DNA of 64,000 bases from Rhizobium leucaenae USDA 9039 (GCF_000426285.1 NZ_AUFB01000003.1:62001-126000), one strand, 5' to 3'. Shown: positions 52,243 through 62,324, numbered from the stretch's first letter. Notes: generated by a model from the sequence alone, not told the origin. Numbers and translations: made by a program.

Positions 52243-53241
52243 ATGATGATCCGCAGCACCGTTTCCGCCTTCGCCGTTCCCTCGCAGGAGGAACGCAAAA
52301 GTTTCGTTTCGTTGGAAAAGACGCCGGCCATTCATGCCGCGAAGCTGGCATCGCTCGCCTGCATGAACACGGTACGCATCGGTGGAGCGGAAGCCAAGGT
52401 CGGAGCCTTGGCCTTCCCGTTTACTGTCGCCGCCTGGAATATCGAGCGCTGTCTGTTTCCCGAGGAAAGTGCGGCGAAGCTGCAGGCGACGGGTGCGCCG
52501 CTGATCCTGCTCTCCGAGATGGACGAGGGGATGGCACGGACCGGGCAGAAGGACCCGACCGCCATCGTCGCAGGCGAACTCGGCATGAACTATGCTTATG
52601 GCGTGGAGTTCCTGGAACTCAGCCTCGGTTCGGAAATCGAGCGCTCCTTTTGCGGTGACGATTTCAACGAGAAAGGCTTCCATGGCAATGCGCTGATGGC
52701 CGCGGTTGCCCTAAAGGATGCCTTCCTCTTCCGTTTGCCGGGCGAAGCCAAATGGTTCAATGACAGCAATGAGCAGCCGCGCATCGGCGACCGCTGCGCT
52801 GTCGGCGCCATCGTCGAAACCGACGCTGGTCCCTTCGTCGCCGTTTCGGTCCATCTCGAAAGTGTCGCGACCGCTGACTATCGCGAGCGGCAGATGGCGG
52901 CGTTGATCGATGCCGTCGAAGGTTTTGCACCCGGTCTCCCGGTCCTGATCGGCGGCGATCTCAATACCGGCAATCACACCGGCGGCGATTTCTCGACCGA
53001 TACCCTGTTCGCCATGGCCGAAGGCCGCGGCTTCGAATGCCACGGCGGACCGCTGGATCAGACGAGCACGCGCCCAAGCCTGATCACGCGTTTTCCCGAT
53101 CGCATCATGAAGCTCGATTGGTTTCTGAGCCGGAGTTTGAAAATCAGCGAGAGCCATCTCGTTTCCTCCCTCAATGAAGAGGGCAAGCCGCTATCCGATC
53201 ATGACATGATCGTTTGTACAATCGAAGGTTTTTCTACCTGA
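52243..53241 (+). CDS. Endonuclease/exonuclease/phosphatase-superfamily protein
   Basis: This 332-aa protein shows the EEP core late in an extended N terminus: FTVAAWNIERC (Asn metal site), LLSEMDEG (Glu), FVAVSVHLES (His), IGGDLNTGNH (Asp/Asn) and LSDHDMIVCTI (Asp-His). All metal and catalytic positions are present. ATG 52243 or 52246 is the start; neither has a strong ribosome site. The substrate is unknown. It is not closely similar to the other EEP protein at 9181. Confidence 0.85.
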   Translation: MMIRSTVSAFAVPSQEERKSFVSLEKTPAIHAAKLASLACMNTVRIGGAEAKVGALAFPFTVAAWNIERCLFPEESAAKLQATGAPLILLSEMDEGMARTGQKDPTAIVAGELGMNYAYGVEFLELSLGSEIERSFCGDDFNEKGFHGNALMAAVALKDAFLFRLPGEAKWFNDSNEQPRIGDRCAVGAIVETDAGPFVAVSVHLESVATADYRERQMAALIDAVEGFAPGLPVLIGGDLNTGNHTGGDFSTDTLFAMAEGRGFECHGGPLDQTSTRPSLITRFPDRIMKLDWFLSRSLKISESHLVSSLNEEGKPLSDHDMIVCTIEGFST

Positions 53242-53337
53242 TCGCTGCAATCGTTAAAATGCGCCGGATTTCATGAACCGCGTCGTTACCTCTTCCGTGC
53301 GATGGAGGCTGAGACGCGCATGGAATTGGGAGATTGC

Positions 53338-53841
53338 ATGGTCTTGAAATTGATGTTGGCGAGCATGGCGGCTTTTGCCGCGCGTGCCGTCCCGGTCGTC
53401 GCCGCACTGCCGCAGTCGAAAAGCTTCGTGGCCGGCGCCAGTGGCGAAATGGAAATGCAGCCGTCGCCGATCGAACCGTCGTGGATACTGGCGGGCGATC
53501 CGGTTGCCCGCATTGCAGAGCATTCGCGCGGGCAGGACGATGCCGCGATGACGGCGCTGTGGGATTGCACCGCAGGCGAGTTTCGCTGGTATTTCGGCTG
53601 GGACGAAACAGTGATGATCCTCGAAGGCGAGGTGCATATCACGACGGAAGACGGCGTCGAACGCACGCTCAGTGCCGGCGATGTCGCTTATTTCGCCGGC
53701 GGCACCTGGGCGACATGGCGCATCGATCGCTATCTGCGCAAGGTCGCCTTTTTACGCAAGCCGTTCCCGAAGCCGTTGACCATGGCCTATCGCCTGCGCA
53801 ACTTCGTCCGGCAGGGCGGCGCACAGGGCCTTGCCGCCTAA
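53338..53841 (+). CDS. Cupin-fold protein (DUF861/ureidoglycine aminohydrolase-like)
   Basis: This 167-aa protein has a hydrophobic N terminus that could be a weak signal and a single cupin_3 domain with GEFRWYFGWDETVMILEGEV and SAGDVAYFAGGTWATWRI. ATG 53338 has GGGAG six bases upstream; ATG 53302 and 53320 in the same frame are less likely. The metal-ligand histidines of many cupins are not evident. It lies upstream of gshB with a 93-bp gap. Confidence 0.8.
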   Translation: MVLKLMLASMAAFAARAVPVVAALPQSKSFVAGASGEMEMQPSPIEPSWILAGDPVARIAEHSRGQDDAAMTALWDCTAGEFRWYFGWDETVMILEGEVHITTEDGVERTLSAGDVAYFAGGTWATWRIDRYLRKVAFLRKPFPKPLTMAYRLRNFVRQGGAQGLAA

Positions 53842-53934
53842 GCGCTGCTGGCCGTGATGGAAGCCCTTGAATAGCCGTTGCGTTTGGATGCGGGCCGACC
53901 TACATCTGTCCGCAAATTCGAGCGAGGGCTGACT

Positions 53935-54882
53935 ATGGCTGGTATCAAGAATGTTGCGGTCCAGATGGACCACGTCAAGAGCATCAACATCGCAGGCGAC
54001 TCGACCTTCGCCATGAGCCTTGAGGCCCAGACCCGCGGCTATAAGCTCTTCCACTATACGCCCGAGCGCCTCAGCATGCGCGACGGCAAGATCTATGCTT
54101 CCGTCGAGCCGATGATCCTGCGCGACGTCAAGGGCGATCACTTCGAGCTCGGCGAGCCGGAGCGGGTGGATCTCTCGACGATGGACGTCGTGCTGCTGCG
54201 CCAGGACCCGCCCTTCGACATGGCCTATATCACCTCGACGCACCTGCTTGAGCGCATCCACCCGAAGACGCTTGTCGTCAACGATCCCGCCTGGGTCCGC
54301 AATTCGCCGGAAAAGATCTTCGTCACGGAATTTGCCGACCTGATGCCGAAGACGCTGATCACCCGTGATCCCGCCGAAATCCGTCGCTTCCGCGATGAGC
54401 TTGGCGATATCATCCTGAAGCCGCTTTATGGCAATGGCGGCGCCGGCGTGTTCCATTCGACCCGCGACGACCGTAACCTGTCGTCTCTGCTCGAAATGTT
54501 CGGCCAGCTCTTCCGCGAGCCCTTCATTGCTCAGCAATATCTGCCTGACGTGCGCAAGGGCGACAAGCGCATCATCCTCGTCGACGGCGAGGCGGTCGGT
54601 GCCATCAACCGCGTGCCGGCCGAGCATGATGCCCGCTCCAACATGCATGTGGGCGGCCGTGCCGAGGCGACGGAACTGACGGCGCGCGAAAAAGAAATCT
54701 GCGAGCGTATCGGCCCGGCGCTGAAGGCGCGCGGCTTCCTGCTCGTCGGCATCGACGTCATCGGCGACTACATGACCGAGATCAACGTTACGTCGCCGAC
54801 CGGCCTGCGCGAAGTCAAGCGTTTCGGCGGTGCCGATATTGCCAGCCTGTTGTGGGATGCGATCGAAGCGAAGCGCGCTTGA
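53935..54882 (+). CDS. gshB: Glutathione synthase
   Basis: This 315-aa ATP-grasp enzyme joins glycine to gamma-glutamylcysteine. Family sequences are [47 protein letters not shown] (ATP-binding loop) and [18 protein letters not shown] 53935 follows GAGGG. Standard length, intact. Confidence 0.97.
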   Translation: MAGIKNVAVQMDHVKSINIAGDSTFAMSLEAQTRGYKLFHYTPERLSMRDGKIYASVEPMILRDVKGDHFELGEPERVDLSTMDVVLLRQDPPFDMAYITSTHLLERIHPKTLVVNDPAWVRNSPEKIFVTEFADLMPKTLITRDPAEIRRFRDELGDIILKPLYGNGGAGVFHSTRDDRNLSSLLEMFGQLFREPFIAQQYLPDVRKGDKRIILVDGEAVGAINRVPAEHDARSNMHVGGRAEATELTAREKEICERIGPALKARGFLLVGIDVIGDYMTEINVTSPTGLREVKRFGGADIASLLWDAIEAKRA

Positions 54883-54937
54883 GGGGCGCCAGCCTCTAGC
54901 GATCATGACGCCGCCTCTTCGCTCGCCGCAAGGCGCG

Positions 54938-55339
54938 CTATATCGCGATGCCCATCCGGCGGCAGGTTAGGATCACTGCCGATGGTCCGGTGGGGCTATC
55001 GTCCGCGATGACGGTCGGCACGAAGCCGAAAAGCAGTTTCACGTCGACCATCATGCCGACGTAAGGCCGCTTGTCCATGACACCGTGTAGGCCGCCAAAG
55101 GAGCTGATGGTACCGCAGACGCTGACGTAGCCCTTGCTATCCTTGGAAGCCGTCATAGGCCCGAAGATCAGCACGCCCTCATAGGGAAGCTGCTCGTGCA
55201 AACCCTTTTCCACCGCGGCAATTTCCTTGGCGTTTAATTGATAGGGAACGCCTTTTTCCAGATTATCCCCGCCATCGATGGACTGGCAGCCGGCCAGAAC
55301 AGCACCCAGCAGAAGGGAACGCGATACTATAAGGCTCAT
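54938..55339 (-). CDS. Small lipoprotein, unknown function
   Basis: This 133-aa protein has a short signal with lipobox LAGC (Cys18). The mature domain contains EKGVPYQLNAKEIAAVEKGL and YVSVCGTISSFGG. A CGT-x-[SN]-x-[FY]GG-type sequence like this occurs in several rhizobial periplasmic proteins of unknown role. Convergent with gshB. I do not recognise a characterised family. Confidence 0.75.
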   Translation of the reverse strand: MSLIVSRSLLLGAVLAGCQSIDGGDNLEKGVPYQLNAKEIAAVEKGLHEQLPYEGVLIFGPMTASKDSKGYVSVCGTISSFGGLHGVMDKRPYVGMMVDVKLLFGFVPTVIADDSPTGPSAVILTCRRMGIAI

Positions 55340-55473
55340 ATTTGCTCCCGATTGTAGAAATCGTCCCTTCGTTCTTTTATTGTTCTTGTTTCATTCCATA
55401 ACTTCTGCCACTATGCAACCCATAGTCTGTTATGAAAAATTGATAACGGTAAGCGAGTTAAAAGAGGGCGGGG

Positions 55474-57006
55474 ATGGTAGCGCGCGTCAGCACGGTTGCG
55501 TTTCAGGGCATTGAGGGCGTTCCCGTCGAAGTGCAGGTGATGATCGCACCGGGCAAGGTGCTGATGCATATCGTCGGCCTGCCGGATAAGGCCGTGGCCG
55601 AAAGCCGCGAACGGGTGCAGGCAGCCCTTCATGCCTCCGGCCTGTCGTTGCCGCCGAAGAAGGTGACGGTCAATCTCGCACCGGCGGATCTGCCCAAGGA
55701 GGGCAGTCATTTCGATCTTGCGATCGCGCTTGGATTGATGGCGGCGCTGGGCGCCATTCCAGCGGATGCGCTCTCGGCCTATACCGTCATTGGCGAACTC
55801 AATCTCGATGGAACGATCGCGCCTGTCGCCGGTGCACTACCGGCTGCGATCGCCGCCAACGCAATCGGCAAGGGGCTGATATGCCCGGCCGAAAGCGGTC
55901 CGGAGGCTGCATGGGCCGGCACCGACATCGATATTCTCGCGCCGCGCAGCCTGATTGCGCTCGCCAATCACTTCCGCGGCACCCAGGTCCTGTCGCGCCC
56001 CGAACCGGCGATCAGAGCGAATGCCGCCAACTTCCCGGACCTTGCCGATATCAAGGGTCAGGAGAGCGCCAAGCGGGCGCTGGAAGTGGCGGCGGCCGGC
56101 GGGCATAATCTGCTTTTCGTCGGCCCGCCCGGTTCCGGCAAGTCGATGCTGGCGTCGCGCCTGCCATCCATTCTGCCGCCGTTGTCGACGGCGGAGCTGT
56201 TGGAAGTGTCGATGATCCATTCGGTTGCCGGCCAGCTCTCGGGCGGAAAGCTCTCCGGCCGCCGGCCCTATCGCACGCCGCATCATTCCGCCACCATGGC
56301 GGCGCTGGTCGGCGGCGGTATGCGTGGCCGCCCCGGCGAGGTATCGCTGGCGCATCATGGCGTTCTGTTTCTCGATGAATTGCCCGAGTTTTCGCCGCAG
56401 GCGCTGGATGCGTTACGCCAACCGCTGGAGTCGGGCGAATGTGTCATCGCCAGAGCCAATCATCGCGTTTCCTATCCCGCCAGCATCCAGTTGGTCGCGG
56501 CGATGAATCCCTGCCGTTGCGGTATGGCCGGCGAGCCGGGTCACACCTGCCCCCGCGGTCCGCGTTGCATGACGGATTATCAGGGCCGCATATCCGGACC
56601 GCTGCTGGATCGTATCGATATCCGCCTCGACGTGCCCGCCGTCTCCGCCGCCGATCTCATCCGCCCGACGACAGCAGAAAAAAGCGCCGATGTCGCGCTT
56701 CGCGTCGCCCGTGCCCGCGAACGGCAGCGCGAACGTTTCGAGGCTGCCGGCGTGAAGGGGATCTCCACCAACGCCCGCTGTTCGACATCGATGATCGAGA
56801 CGATCGCCGAGCCGGACGCCGCCGGTCTGCAATTGCTGCGCGACGCGGCGGAGAAGATGAAGTTTTCCGCCCGCGGCTACCATCGCGTGCTGAAAGTGGC
56901 CCGCACGCTCGCCGATCTCGACGACAAGCAAACGGTCGGGCGCATCCACCTCGCAGAAGCCATTTCCTACCGTATTGCCGGCGAACGGCTGACTGCGGCG
57001 GCGTGA
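55474..57006 (+). CDS. comM: YifB/ComM-family Mg-chelatase-like AAA+ ATPase
   Basis: This 510-aa protein has an N-terminal Lon-like fold, a AAA+ domain with Walker A GPPGSGKS at 217-224, and the zinc-type cysteines in AAMNPCRCGMAGEPGHTCP before the C-terminal Mg-chelatase-like domain. ComM is a helicase promoting branch migration during natural transformation; in rhizobia its role is presumed similar in recombination. A terminator follows. Confidence 0.94.
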   Translation: MVARVSTVAFQGIEGVPVEVQVMIAPGKVLMHIVGLPDKAVAESRERVQAALHASGLSLPPKKVTVNLAPADLPKEGSHFDLAIALGLMAALGAIPADALSAYTVIGELNLDGTIAPVAGALPAAIAANAIGKGLICPAESGPEAAWAGTDIDILAPRSLIALANHFRGTQVLSRPEPAIRANAANFPDLADIKGQESAKRALEVAAAGGHNLLFVGPPGSGKSMLASRLPSILPPLSTAELLEVSMIHSVAGQLSGGKLSGRRPYRTPHHSATMAALVGGGMRGRPGEVSLAHHGVLFLDELPEFSPQALDALRQPLESGECVIARANHRVSYPASIQLVAAMNPCRCGMAGEPGHTCPRGPRCMTDYQGRISGPLLDRIDIRLDVPAVSAADLIRPTTAEKSADVALRVARARERQRERFEAAGVKGISTNARCSTSMIETIAEPDAAGLQLLRDAAEKMKFSARGYHRVLKVARTLADLDDKQTVGRIHLAEAISYRIAGERLTAAA

Positions 57007-57025
57007 CCCAAGCGGCTGAAATGAC

Positions 57026-57047
57026 AAAGGGCGCCGCAGCGCCCTTT
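57026..57047 (+). terminator. Hairpin after comM
   Basis: Perfect 9-bp stem AAAGGGCGC/GCGCCCTTT with loop CGCA, 20 bp past the comM stop. It has no T-run beyond the stem. Confidence 0.65.
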
Positions 57048-57068
57048 GAATGCCTGACGATCCTAATG

Positions 57069-57167
57069 CATGTCGCGCAAAAGTGTGCGGCGGTTTTGCG
57101 AGAACGACATGCAAAAACAAAGAGCTAAAGCGTCGGAGCGAATCTGAAAGATCGCAACGAGCTTTAG
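57069..57167. repeat. RIME-like intergenic palindromic element, copy 2
   Basis: This segment matches copy 1 at 2219-2310 over its first 60 or so bases and has its own closing stem, CTAAAGC (57125-57131) with GCTTTAG (57161-57167). It sits between convergent comM and cysK, as copy 1 sits between convergent genes. Confidence 0.72.
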
Positions 57168-57178
57168 TAGCAGGCATC

Positions 57179-58147
57179 TCAGCCGCCCAGACCCTCGAAC
57201 AGCGCCGTCGACAGATAGCGCTCGGCGAAGGAGGGGATGATAACGACGATAGTCTTGCCTTCGTTTTCCGGCCGCTGGCCGATCTTGATCGCAGCCGCAA
57301 GGGCCGCACCGGAGGAGATGCCGACCGGCACGCCTTCGAGCTTGGCGACGTGGCGTGCTAGCTGGAAAGCCTCGTCGTTAGTGACGGTGACGACTTCATC
57401 ATAAATATGCGTGTCGAGAATCTTTGGGGCAAAGCCGGCGCCGATGCCCTGGATCTTATGCGGGCCAGGATTGCCGCCGGAGAGAATCGGCGAGTCAGTC
57501 GGCTCGACGGCAACGACCTTGATATTCGGATTGCGGGCCTTCAGCACCTGGCCGACACCGGTGATCGTGCCGCCGGTACCGATGCCGGATACGAAGATGT
57601 CGATCTCGCCGTCCGTATCGTTCCAGATTTCCTCGGCCGTGGTCTTGCGGTGGATTTCCGGGTTGGCCGGGTTTTCGAACTGCTGGGGAATGATGGCGTC
57701 GGGCAACGTCGCAGCCAGTTCCTCCGCCTTGGCGATCGCGCCCTTCATGCCCTTCGGACCTTCGGTCAGCACCAGCTCGGCGCCAAGCAGCAGCAGCATC
57801 TTGCGGCGCTCGATCGACATCGTCTCCGGCATGGTGAGGATCAGCCGATAGCCCTTGGCAGCGGCGGCGAAGGCAAGTGCGATGCCCGTATTGCCGGAGG
57901 TCGGCTCGATCAGCACGCTCCTGCCCGGAACGATTTTGCCTTGGGCTTCCAGGCTCTCGATCATGGCGACGCCGATACGGTCCTTGACGGAGGCGATTGG
58001 GTTGAAGAACTCGAGCTTCGCCAAAAGATTGGCCTTGACGCCCTTCTCCTTGGCCAGCTTGTCGAGACGTACGATCGGCGTGTCACCGATGGTGTCGGTG
58101 ATCGAAGCATAGACGCGGCCGCGGCCTGGTTTGCGGGTGTCGGACAT
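57179..58147 (-). CDS. cysK: Cysteine synthase A
   Basis: This 322-aa PLP enzyme makes cysteine from O-acetylserine and sulfide. Lys55 in [11 protein letters not shown] binds [15 protein letters not shown] and the phosphate loop [14 protein letters not shown] are intact. The leader upstream holds competing hairpins described separately. The LysE-type exporter gene lies upstream on the same strand, 135 bp away. Confidence 0.96.
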   Translation of the reverse strand: MSDTRKPGRGRVYASITDTIGDTPIVRLDKLAKEKGVKANLLAKLEFFNPIASVKDRIGVAMIESLEAQGKIVPGRSVLIEPTSGNTGIALAFAAAAKGYRLILTMPETMSIERRKMLLLLGAELVLTEGPKGMKGAIAKAEELAATLPDAIIPQQFENPANPEIHRKTTAEEIWNDTDGEIDIFVSGIGTGGTITGVGQVLKARNPNIKVVAVEPTDSPILSGGNPGPHKIQGIGAGFAPKILDTHIYDEVVTVTNDEAFQLARHVAKLEGVPVGISSGAALAAAIKIGQRPENEGKTIVVIIPSFAERYLSTALFEGLGG

Positions 58148-58211
58148 GGGTAGCTCCCCCTTGGTTGGAATTGAAGAGGCACAATAGGATCAAACGCCGG
58201 CGGAAACCAGA

Positions 58212-58283
58212 ATGGGATCACTTTGCCGATCCCATGCCGTGGGAAAAGAATTCCCAACAGGGTTTTATCGGCAAAGTTTTTTT
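58212..58283 (+). other. Mutually exclusive hairpins with plus-strand T-run, opposite the cysK leader
   Basis: Arms ATGGGATC (58212-58219) and GATCCCAT (58228-58235) form one hairpin. A longer stem, CTTTGCCGAT (58221-58230) with ATCGGCAAAG (58267-58276), shares bases with it and is followed on the plus strand by seven Ts. TGGGAA/TTCCCA pair inside the long loop. The plus strand thus looks like an anti-terminator/terminator pair, yet no plus-strand gene follows. On the minus strand the same structures lie between the LysE stop and cysK. Confidence 0.5.
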
Positions 58284-58900
58284 CAGGCCGCCCGGGTGGC
58301 GATGAAGGCTGCCGTACCGGCGAGAATGCTGGCGGCGACCCGGTTCAAAATCTGCAGGGCTTTCGGCCTCTTGAGGAAAGTGCGGGCGCGGGAAGCGAGC
58401 AGCATATAGGGGATCAGTACCACCAGCAGCACGACGAAGGTGGCCGCGAGCAGAATGCCATATTCGCGAAGCCCAATGCTGCCGATATCGATCAAGGTGG
58501 GTACGAGCGCCACGTAAAACAGCATGGTCTTCGGATTGCCGAGCGTCACCAGCAGTCCAGAAAGGAAGGACATGGCGGGGCTGGTCGATTTTTTCGCCGA
58601 GACATCGGTGGAGAGCAGCCCGGCAGTCCAGAGCTTCCAGGCGATGTAGCCGAGATAAAGCGCACCGGCGATCTTAATGACGATAAAAATCTCTGTGAAG
58701 GTCTGCGCCACGAATGCGAGACCGAGAATGACCGCCGTCAGATAGATCGTGTCGCCGAGCACGAGGCCGAGGCCCATGAAAAAGGTCTCACGAAAGCCGG
58801 AACCAAGCGCACGGGCAACAATGGCCGTGATGCCTGGACCGGGAATTGCGGCCGCAATGAAAAGCGCGCCGCTATAGGCGAGCAGAGTTGCGAGCGTCAT
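58283..58900 (-). CDS. LysE/RhtB-family exporter
   Basis: This 205-aa inner-membrane protein has six helices and the LysE signature near the N terminus (AIPGPGITAIVARALGSG), then GDTIYLTAVILGLAF and LLVTLGNPKTMLFYVAL. Such proteins export amino acids or homoserine-like compounds. It is divergent from the cysteine hydrolase/LysE pair and upstream of cysK. Substrate unknown; a cysteine-pathway metabolite is possible. Confidence 0.92.
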   Translation of the reverse strand: MTLATLLAYSGALFIAAAIPGPGITAIVARALGSGFRETFFMGLGLVLGDTIYLTAVILGLAFVAQTFTEIFIVIKIAGALYLGYIAWKLWTAGLLSTDVSAKKSTSPAMSFLSGLLVTLGNPKTMLFYVALVPTLIDIGSIGLREYGILLAATFVVLLVVLIPYMLLASRARTFLKRPKALQILNRVAASILAGTAAFIATRAA

Positions 58901-59029
58901 AGTGCGTTCCTCCCGGGATAGCTTATTGCTCTATCGCACCGCTCCTGCCTTTTCAAGCGATTGCGCAAACGGCGCGAACATACTACCAAGAGTTAACGGC
59001 CCGTCGAAACCGTGTTGCATAAGGCTCCC

Positions 59030-59587
59030 ATGTCGTCCGCATTGCTCCTGATCGACCTTCAGAATGCCATTTTAGCCGGCCTCGGCACAGCAGAGCGCCA
59101 GCCGGCGATCGATGCTGCTCTCGAAGGCGTCGTGGCGAGGCTTGCGGAACTGAAGCGCAAAGCCCGCGCCGCCGGGATTTCTTCCTTCATCATTCAGCAT
59201 GACGGCCAGGGAACGCATCGTCTGGCCAAGCGCGGCGAAGGCTGGCAGTTGCGCCGCGAAATCGCGCCGGAGGCGGGCGATGTCGTGGTGCATAAGACGA
59301 GCTGCGATTCTTTCTTCGAGACCGATCTTGAGGCGCGCCTCCGCACTAAAGGGATAACCCATCTCATTATCGGTGGCTGCATGACGCAATTCTGCGTCGA
59401 TACCACCGCGCGCCGTGCCGTTTCGCTCGGTTTCGATGTGACGTTGCTCTCAGATGGTCACACCACCGCCGACATGGGCAAGCTGACATTCGAGGCGATC
59501 ATCGCCCATCACAATATGCTACTCGACGGCTTCGATGCCGGCCCGCATGAGATCAAGCTTATCCCGACCGCCCAAATCGCCTTCTGA
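59030..59587 (+). CDS. Isochorismatase-family cysteine hydrolase
   Basis: This 185-aa protein has Asp in ALLLIDLQNAIL, Lys in VVHKTSCDSF and Cys in IIGGCMTQFCVDTTAR, completing the isochorismatase-like triad. ATG 59030 is preferred; a GTG at 59012 would add six residues. It is followed after 24 bp by a LysE exporter and probably shares its transcript. Confidence 0.9.
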   Translation: MSSALLLIDLQNAILAGLGTAERQPAIDAALEGVVARLAELKRKARAAGISSFIIQHDGQGTHRLAKRGEGWQLRREIAPEAGDVVVHKTSCDSFFETDLEARLRTKGITHLIIGGCMTQFCVDTTARRAVSLGFDVTLLSDGHTTADMGKLTFEAIIAHHNMLLDGFDAGPHEIKLIPTAQIAF

Positions 59588-59611
59588 ATTCATCCGCCGC
59601 CGGAGACCCTT

Positions 59612-60244
59612 ATGCCGCATCTCGCCAGTGTCATCACCTTTGCTCTGATTGCTGTCGGAATGGTGCTGACGCCTGGTCCCAACATGATTTATCTGGTGTC
59701 GCGATCGATCTCGCAGGGCCCGGCGGCCGGGCTGATCTCGCTTGGCGGTGTGGCGCTCGGCTTCGTTTTCTATATGCTTTCGGCCGCACTCGGTATCACG
59801 GCTTTCCTGTTCGCCGTGCCCTTTGCCTATGATGCGCTGCGTCTCGCCGGCGCGGCCTATCTCGCCTGGCTCGCCTGGAATGCGCTGAAGCCGGGTGGCC
59901 GTTCCGCCTTTCAGGTCCGCGATCTTCCGAAAGACGGGCCGCGCAAACTCTTCGGCATGGGCTTGGTGACCAGCCTCCTGAACCCGAAGGTCGCGGTCCT
60001 TTATCTCTCGCTGCTGCCGCAGTTTATCGATCCCGCCGCCGGCAGCGTCTTCAACCAATCCGTCATCTTCGGCTTTACCCACATTGCCGTCAGCGTGACG
60101 CTCAACTCCATCATCGCGCTGACGGCCGGCTCCGTCGCACTGTTCTTCTCAAGCCGCCCATCCTTTGTGCTGGTGCAGCGATGGCTGATGGGCACGGTGC
60201 TTGCCGGACTTGCAATGCGCATGGCCTTCGAAGCGCAGCGGTAG
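59612..60244 (+). CDS. LysE/RhtB-family exporter
   Basis: This 210-aa six-helix exporter has MVLTPGPNMIYLVSRSIS, ALGFVFYMLSAALG and GLVTSLLNPKVAVLYLSLLP. It is related in family to, but distinct in sequence from, the copy at 58283. Pairing with a cysteine hydrolase gene suggests export of a product or substrate of that enzyme; this is inference. Confidence 0.92.
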   Translation: MPHLASVITFALIAVGMVLTPGPNMIYLVSRSISQGPAAGLISLGGVALGFVFYMLSAALGITAFLFAVPFAYDALRLAGAAYLAWLAWNALKPGGRSAFQVRDLPKDGPRKLFGMGLVTSLLNPKVAVLYLSLLPQFIDPAAGSVFNQSVIFGFTHIAVSVTLNSIIALTAGSVALFFSSRPSFVLVQRWLMGTVLAGLAMRMAFEAQR

Positions 60245-60264
60245 ATCGGAACACCCGCAGAGGA

Positions 60265-61179
60265 TCATTCGGCGGCCTGCTTTGAAAGATCACTGTTTTT
60301 AAGGCGCGGCAAGGCGACCATCCAGCCAAGGTTCATGCCTGCCGCCGCGGCCAAAATGATGACTGCACCGATGATCTGCGCCACGCCGAGCACATGGCCA
60401 AAGGCGAAGCGATCGACGACGATGGCGGCGATCGGATAGATGAAGGACAGCGCCCCGGTCAGATGCGTCGGCAGCTTCTGGATGGCGCCGTAGAGCAGCA
60501 CATACATCAGGCCCGTATGGACAATGCCCATCGTTGCCAGAATGGACCATCCACCCGCGTCCCGCGGCAAAGCGGAGAAATCGGCAAAGGGCGCCAGCAT
60601 CAGAATGCCGGTCGAAACCTGTATCAGCGCAATCAGATGCGGCGGCGTGCCCTTCAGCCATTTGGCGGCAAGCGCTGCCAACGCATAGAAAAAGGCGGCG
60701 CCGAGCGAGAGCAGGATTCCGATCGCATAGCTGTCGGCGCCCGTTGTTTCCGCCGGCTTGCCTTCGACGATGATGGCCATGCCGGCGAAGGCGAGACCCA
60801 GCCAGAAAAGCTTGGCGAGCGTGATCTTTTCGCCGAGAAGCAGCGCGCCGAGGCCGAGCAGCATGAAAGGTTGCGTATTGTAGACCGTCGTCGCGATCGA
60901 GATCGAGGCATGTGAATAGGCAGCGAAAAGCAGCAGCCAGTTGAGGACGATGGCGACGCCGCCCGCGACGGCGATGGCAAAGGTCCGCAGGCTGAGGATG
61001 CCGGGACGCAACAGACCCATGGCGCCGCAGATGAGAAGAAGCGTCAGCGCCCCAAACAGGCACCGCCAGAAGACGACGCCGGTGACAGGCTGCCCCGACA
61101 TCAGCACGAACCAGCCGATCGTCCCCGAAATCAGCATTGCCGCCGTCATTTCCGCTGTGCCGCGTCTTATCTCGTTCAT
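60265..61179 (-). CDS. DMT-superfamily (EamA) transporter
   Basis: This 304-aa membrane protein has ten hydrophobic helices in two EamA repeats (about 12-138 and 155-285); the second repeat ends with FIYPIAAIVVDRFAFGH. Such carriers export amino acids or other metabolites. It is divergent from an Lrp/AsnC regulator across 108 bp, so amino-acid-responsive control is likely. Confidence 0.92.
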   Translation of the reverse strand: MNEIRRGTAEMTAAMLISGTIGWFVLMSGQPVTGVVFWRCLFGALTLLLICGAMGLLRPGILSLRTFAIAVAGGVAIVLNWLLLFAAYSHASISIATTVYNTQPFMLLGLGALLLGEKITLAKLFWLGLAFAGMAIIVEGKPAETTGADSYAIGILLSLGAAFFYALAALAAKWLKGTPPHLIALIQVSTGILMLAPFADFSALPRDAGGWSILATMGIVHTGLMYVLLYGAIQKLPTHLTGALSFIYPIAAIVVDRFAFGHVLGVAQIIGAVIILAAAAGMNLGWMVALPRLKNSDLSKQAAE

Positions 61180-61287
61180 CGTCAGAACTCCCGTTTTCAG
61201 AGCCTGATAATATTGCGGGGAGCGACCGCGTGATATAATTTGAGTAAAGAGTATTCGAAAAACAGCCTAATTATATGAGGGAATATT

Positions 61288-61752
61288 ATGGGTATACCTA
61301 ATGCAGCTCTGGAACTCGACGCGATTGACCAGCGCATGCTTGAGGCCCTGGCGCGCAACGCCCGGAGTTCGCTGAAGGAACTGGCCGAAGTGGCTGGTCT
61401 GTCGTCGCCGAGTGCTGCCGAGCGGCTGCGCCGGCTGGAGGAGCGGGGCGTCATCGCGGCTTTCACCGTGGATATCGCGCTGGAAGCGATCGGTTATCCG
61501 CTGCAGGCGATCGTGCGCATCCGGCCGCTGCCCGGCCAATTGCATGTAGTGGAGCGCATCATTCAGGAAACACCGGAATTCATCGAATGCGACAAGGTCA
61601 CCGGCGACGACTGCTTCATCGGCCGGTTGGTGGTGCGCTCGATGGGCGAACTCGACGGCATTCTGGACAAGATCGCCGAGCGCGCCGAGACGAATACGTC
61701 GATGGTTAAGGCGACGCCCGTCAAACGGCGATTACCGCCGCTTTCGCGTTAA
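61288..61752 (+). CDS. Lrp/AsnC-family regulator
   Basis: This 154-aa protein has an N-terminal helix-turn-helix (LDAIDQRMLEALARNARSS, LAEVAGLSSPSAAERLRRLE) and a C-terminal RAM domain binding amino acids (ECDKVTGDDCFIGRLVVRSM). It probably regulates the divergent DMT exporter gene. It is convergent with dut. Confidence 0.93.
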   Translation: MGIPNAALELDAIDQRMLEALARNARSSLKELAEVAGLSSPSAAERLRRLEERGVIAAFTVDIALEAIGYPLQAIVRIRPLPGQLHVVERIIQETPEFIECDKVTGDDCFIGRLVVRSMGELDGILDKIAERAETNTSMVKATPVKRRLPPLSR

Positions 61753-61761
61753 ATTCCGCCA

Positions 61762-62232
61762 TCACACGCCGGTCGAGCCGAAGCCGCCAGCGCCGCGGGT
61801 GGTTTCGCTGGCTTCGGCGATTTCGGCAACATGCGCCTGCGTGACCGGTGCAATCACCATCTGCGCGATGCGCATGCCGCGCGTGATATCGAACGCCTCT
61901 TCGCCGAGGTTGATGAGCAATACCTTCACTTCGCCGCGATAGTCGCTGTCGATCGTGCCGGGCGTGTTGAGACAGGTTATGCCACGCCTGAAGGCGAGGC
62001 CGGAACGAGGGCGGATCTGGGCTTCGAAACCCTCGGGGATCTCCATGATGAAGCCCGTCGGCACCAGTGCCCGTTTACCCGGCGCGATCGTCAGGGTCAC
62101 ACCCTCCGCGATGGCTGCGCGCAAGTCCATGCCCGCCGCCCCCTTGGTCTCATAGGCGGGCAGATCGAGGCCCTGGCCGTGGGCAAGGCGAATGAGGTTC
62201 AGCGTCGGGCGCGTATCGGTGTGAATGGTCAT
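61762..62232 (-). CDS. dut: Deoxyuridine 5'-triphosphate nucleotidohydrolase
   Basis: This 156-aa trimeric dUTPase keeps uracil out of DNA and supplies dUMP. All five motifs are visible: [47 protein letters not shown] and the C-terminal [10 protein letters not shown]. Normal length, monocistronic and divergent from prfC. Confidence 0.96.
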   Translation of the reverse strand: MTIHTDTRPTLNLIRLAHGQGLDLPAYETKGAAGMDLRAAIAEGVTLTIAPGKRALVPTGFIMEIPEGFEAQIRPRSGLAFRRGITCLNTPGTIDSDYRGEVKVLLINLGEEAFDITRGMRIAQMVIAPVTQAHVAEIAEASETTRGAGGFGSTGV

Positions 62233-62324
62233 GCGGCATTAGTTTGTGCGGGAGCCGCGAAGGTCAATTGCAATCCCGCCTTTGAATTGCTAGATACAGC
62301 CGCCATTCACAGGATTTCACAAGC

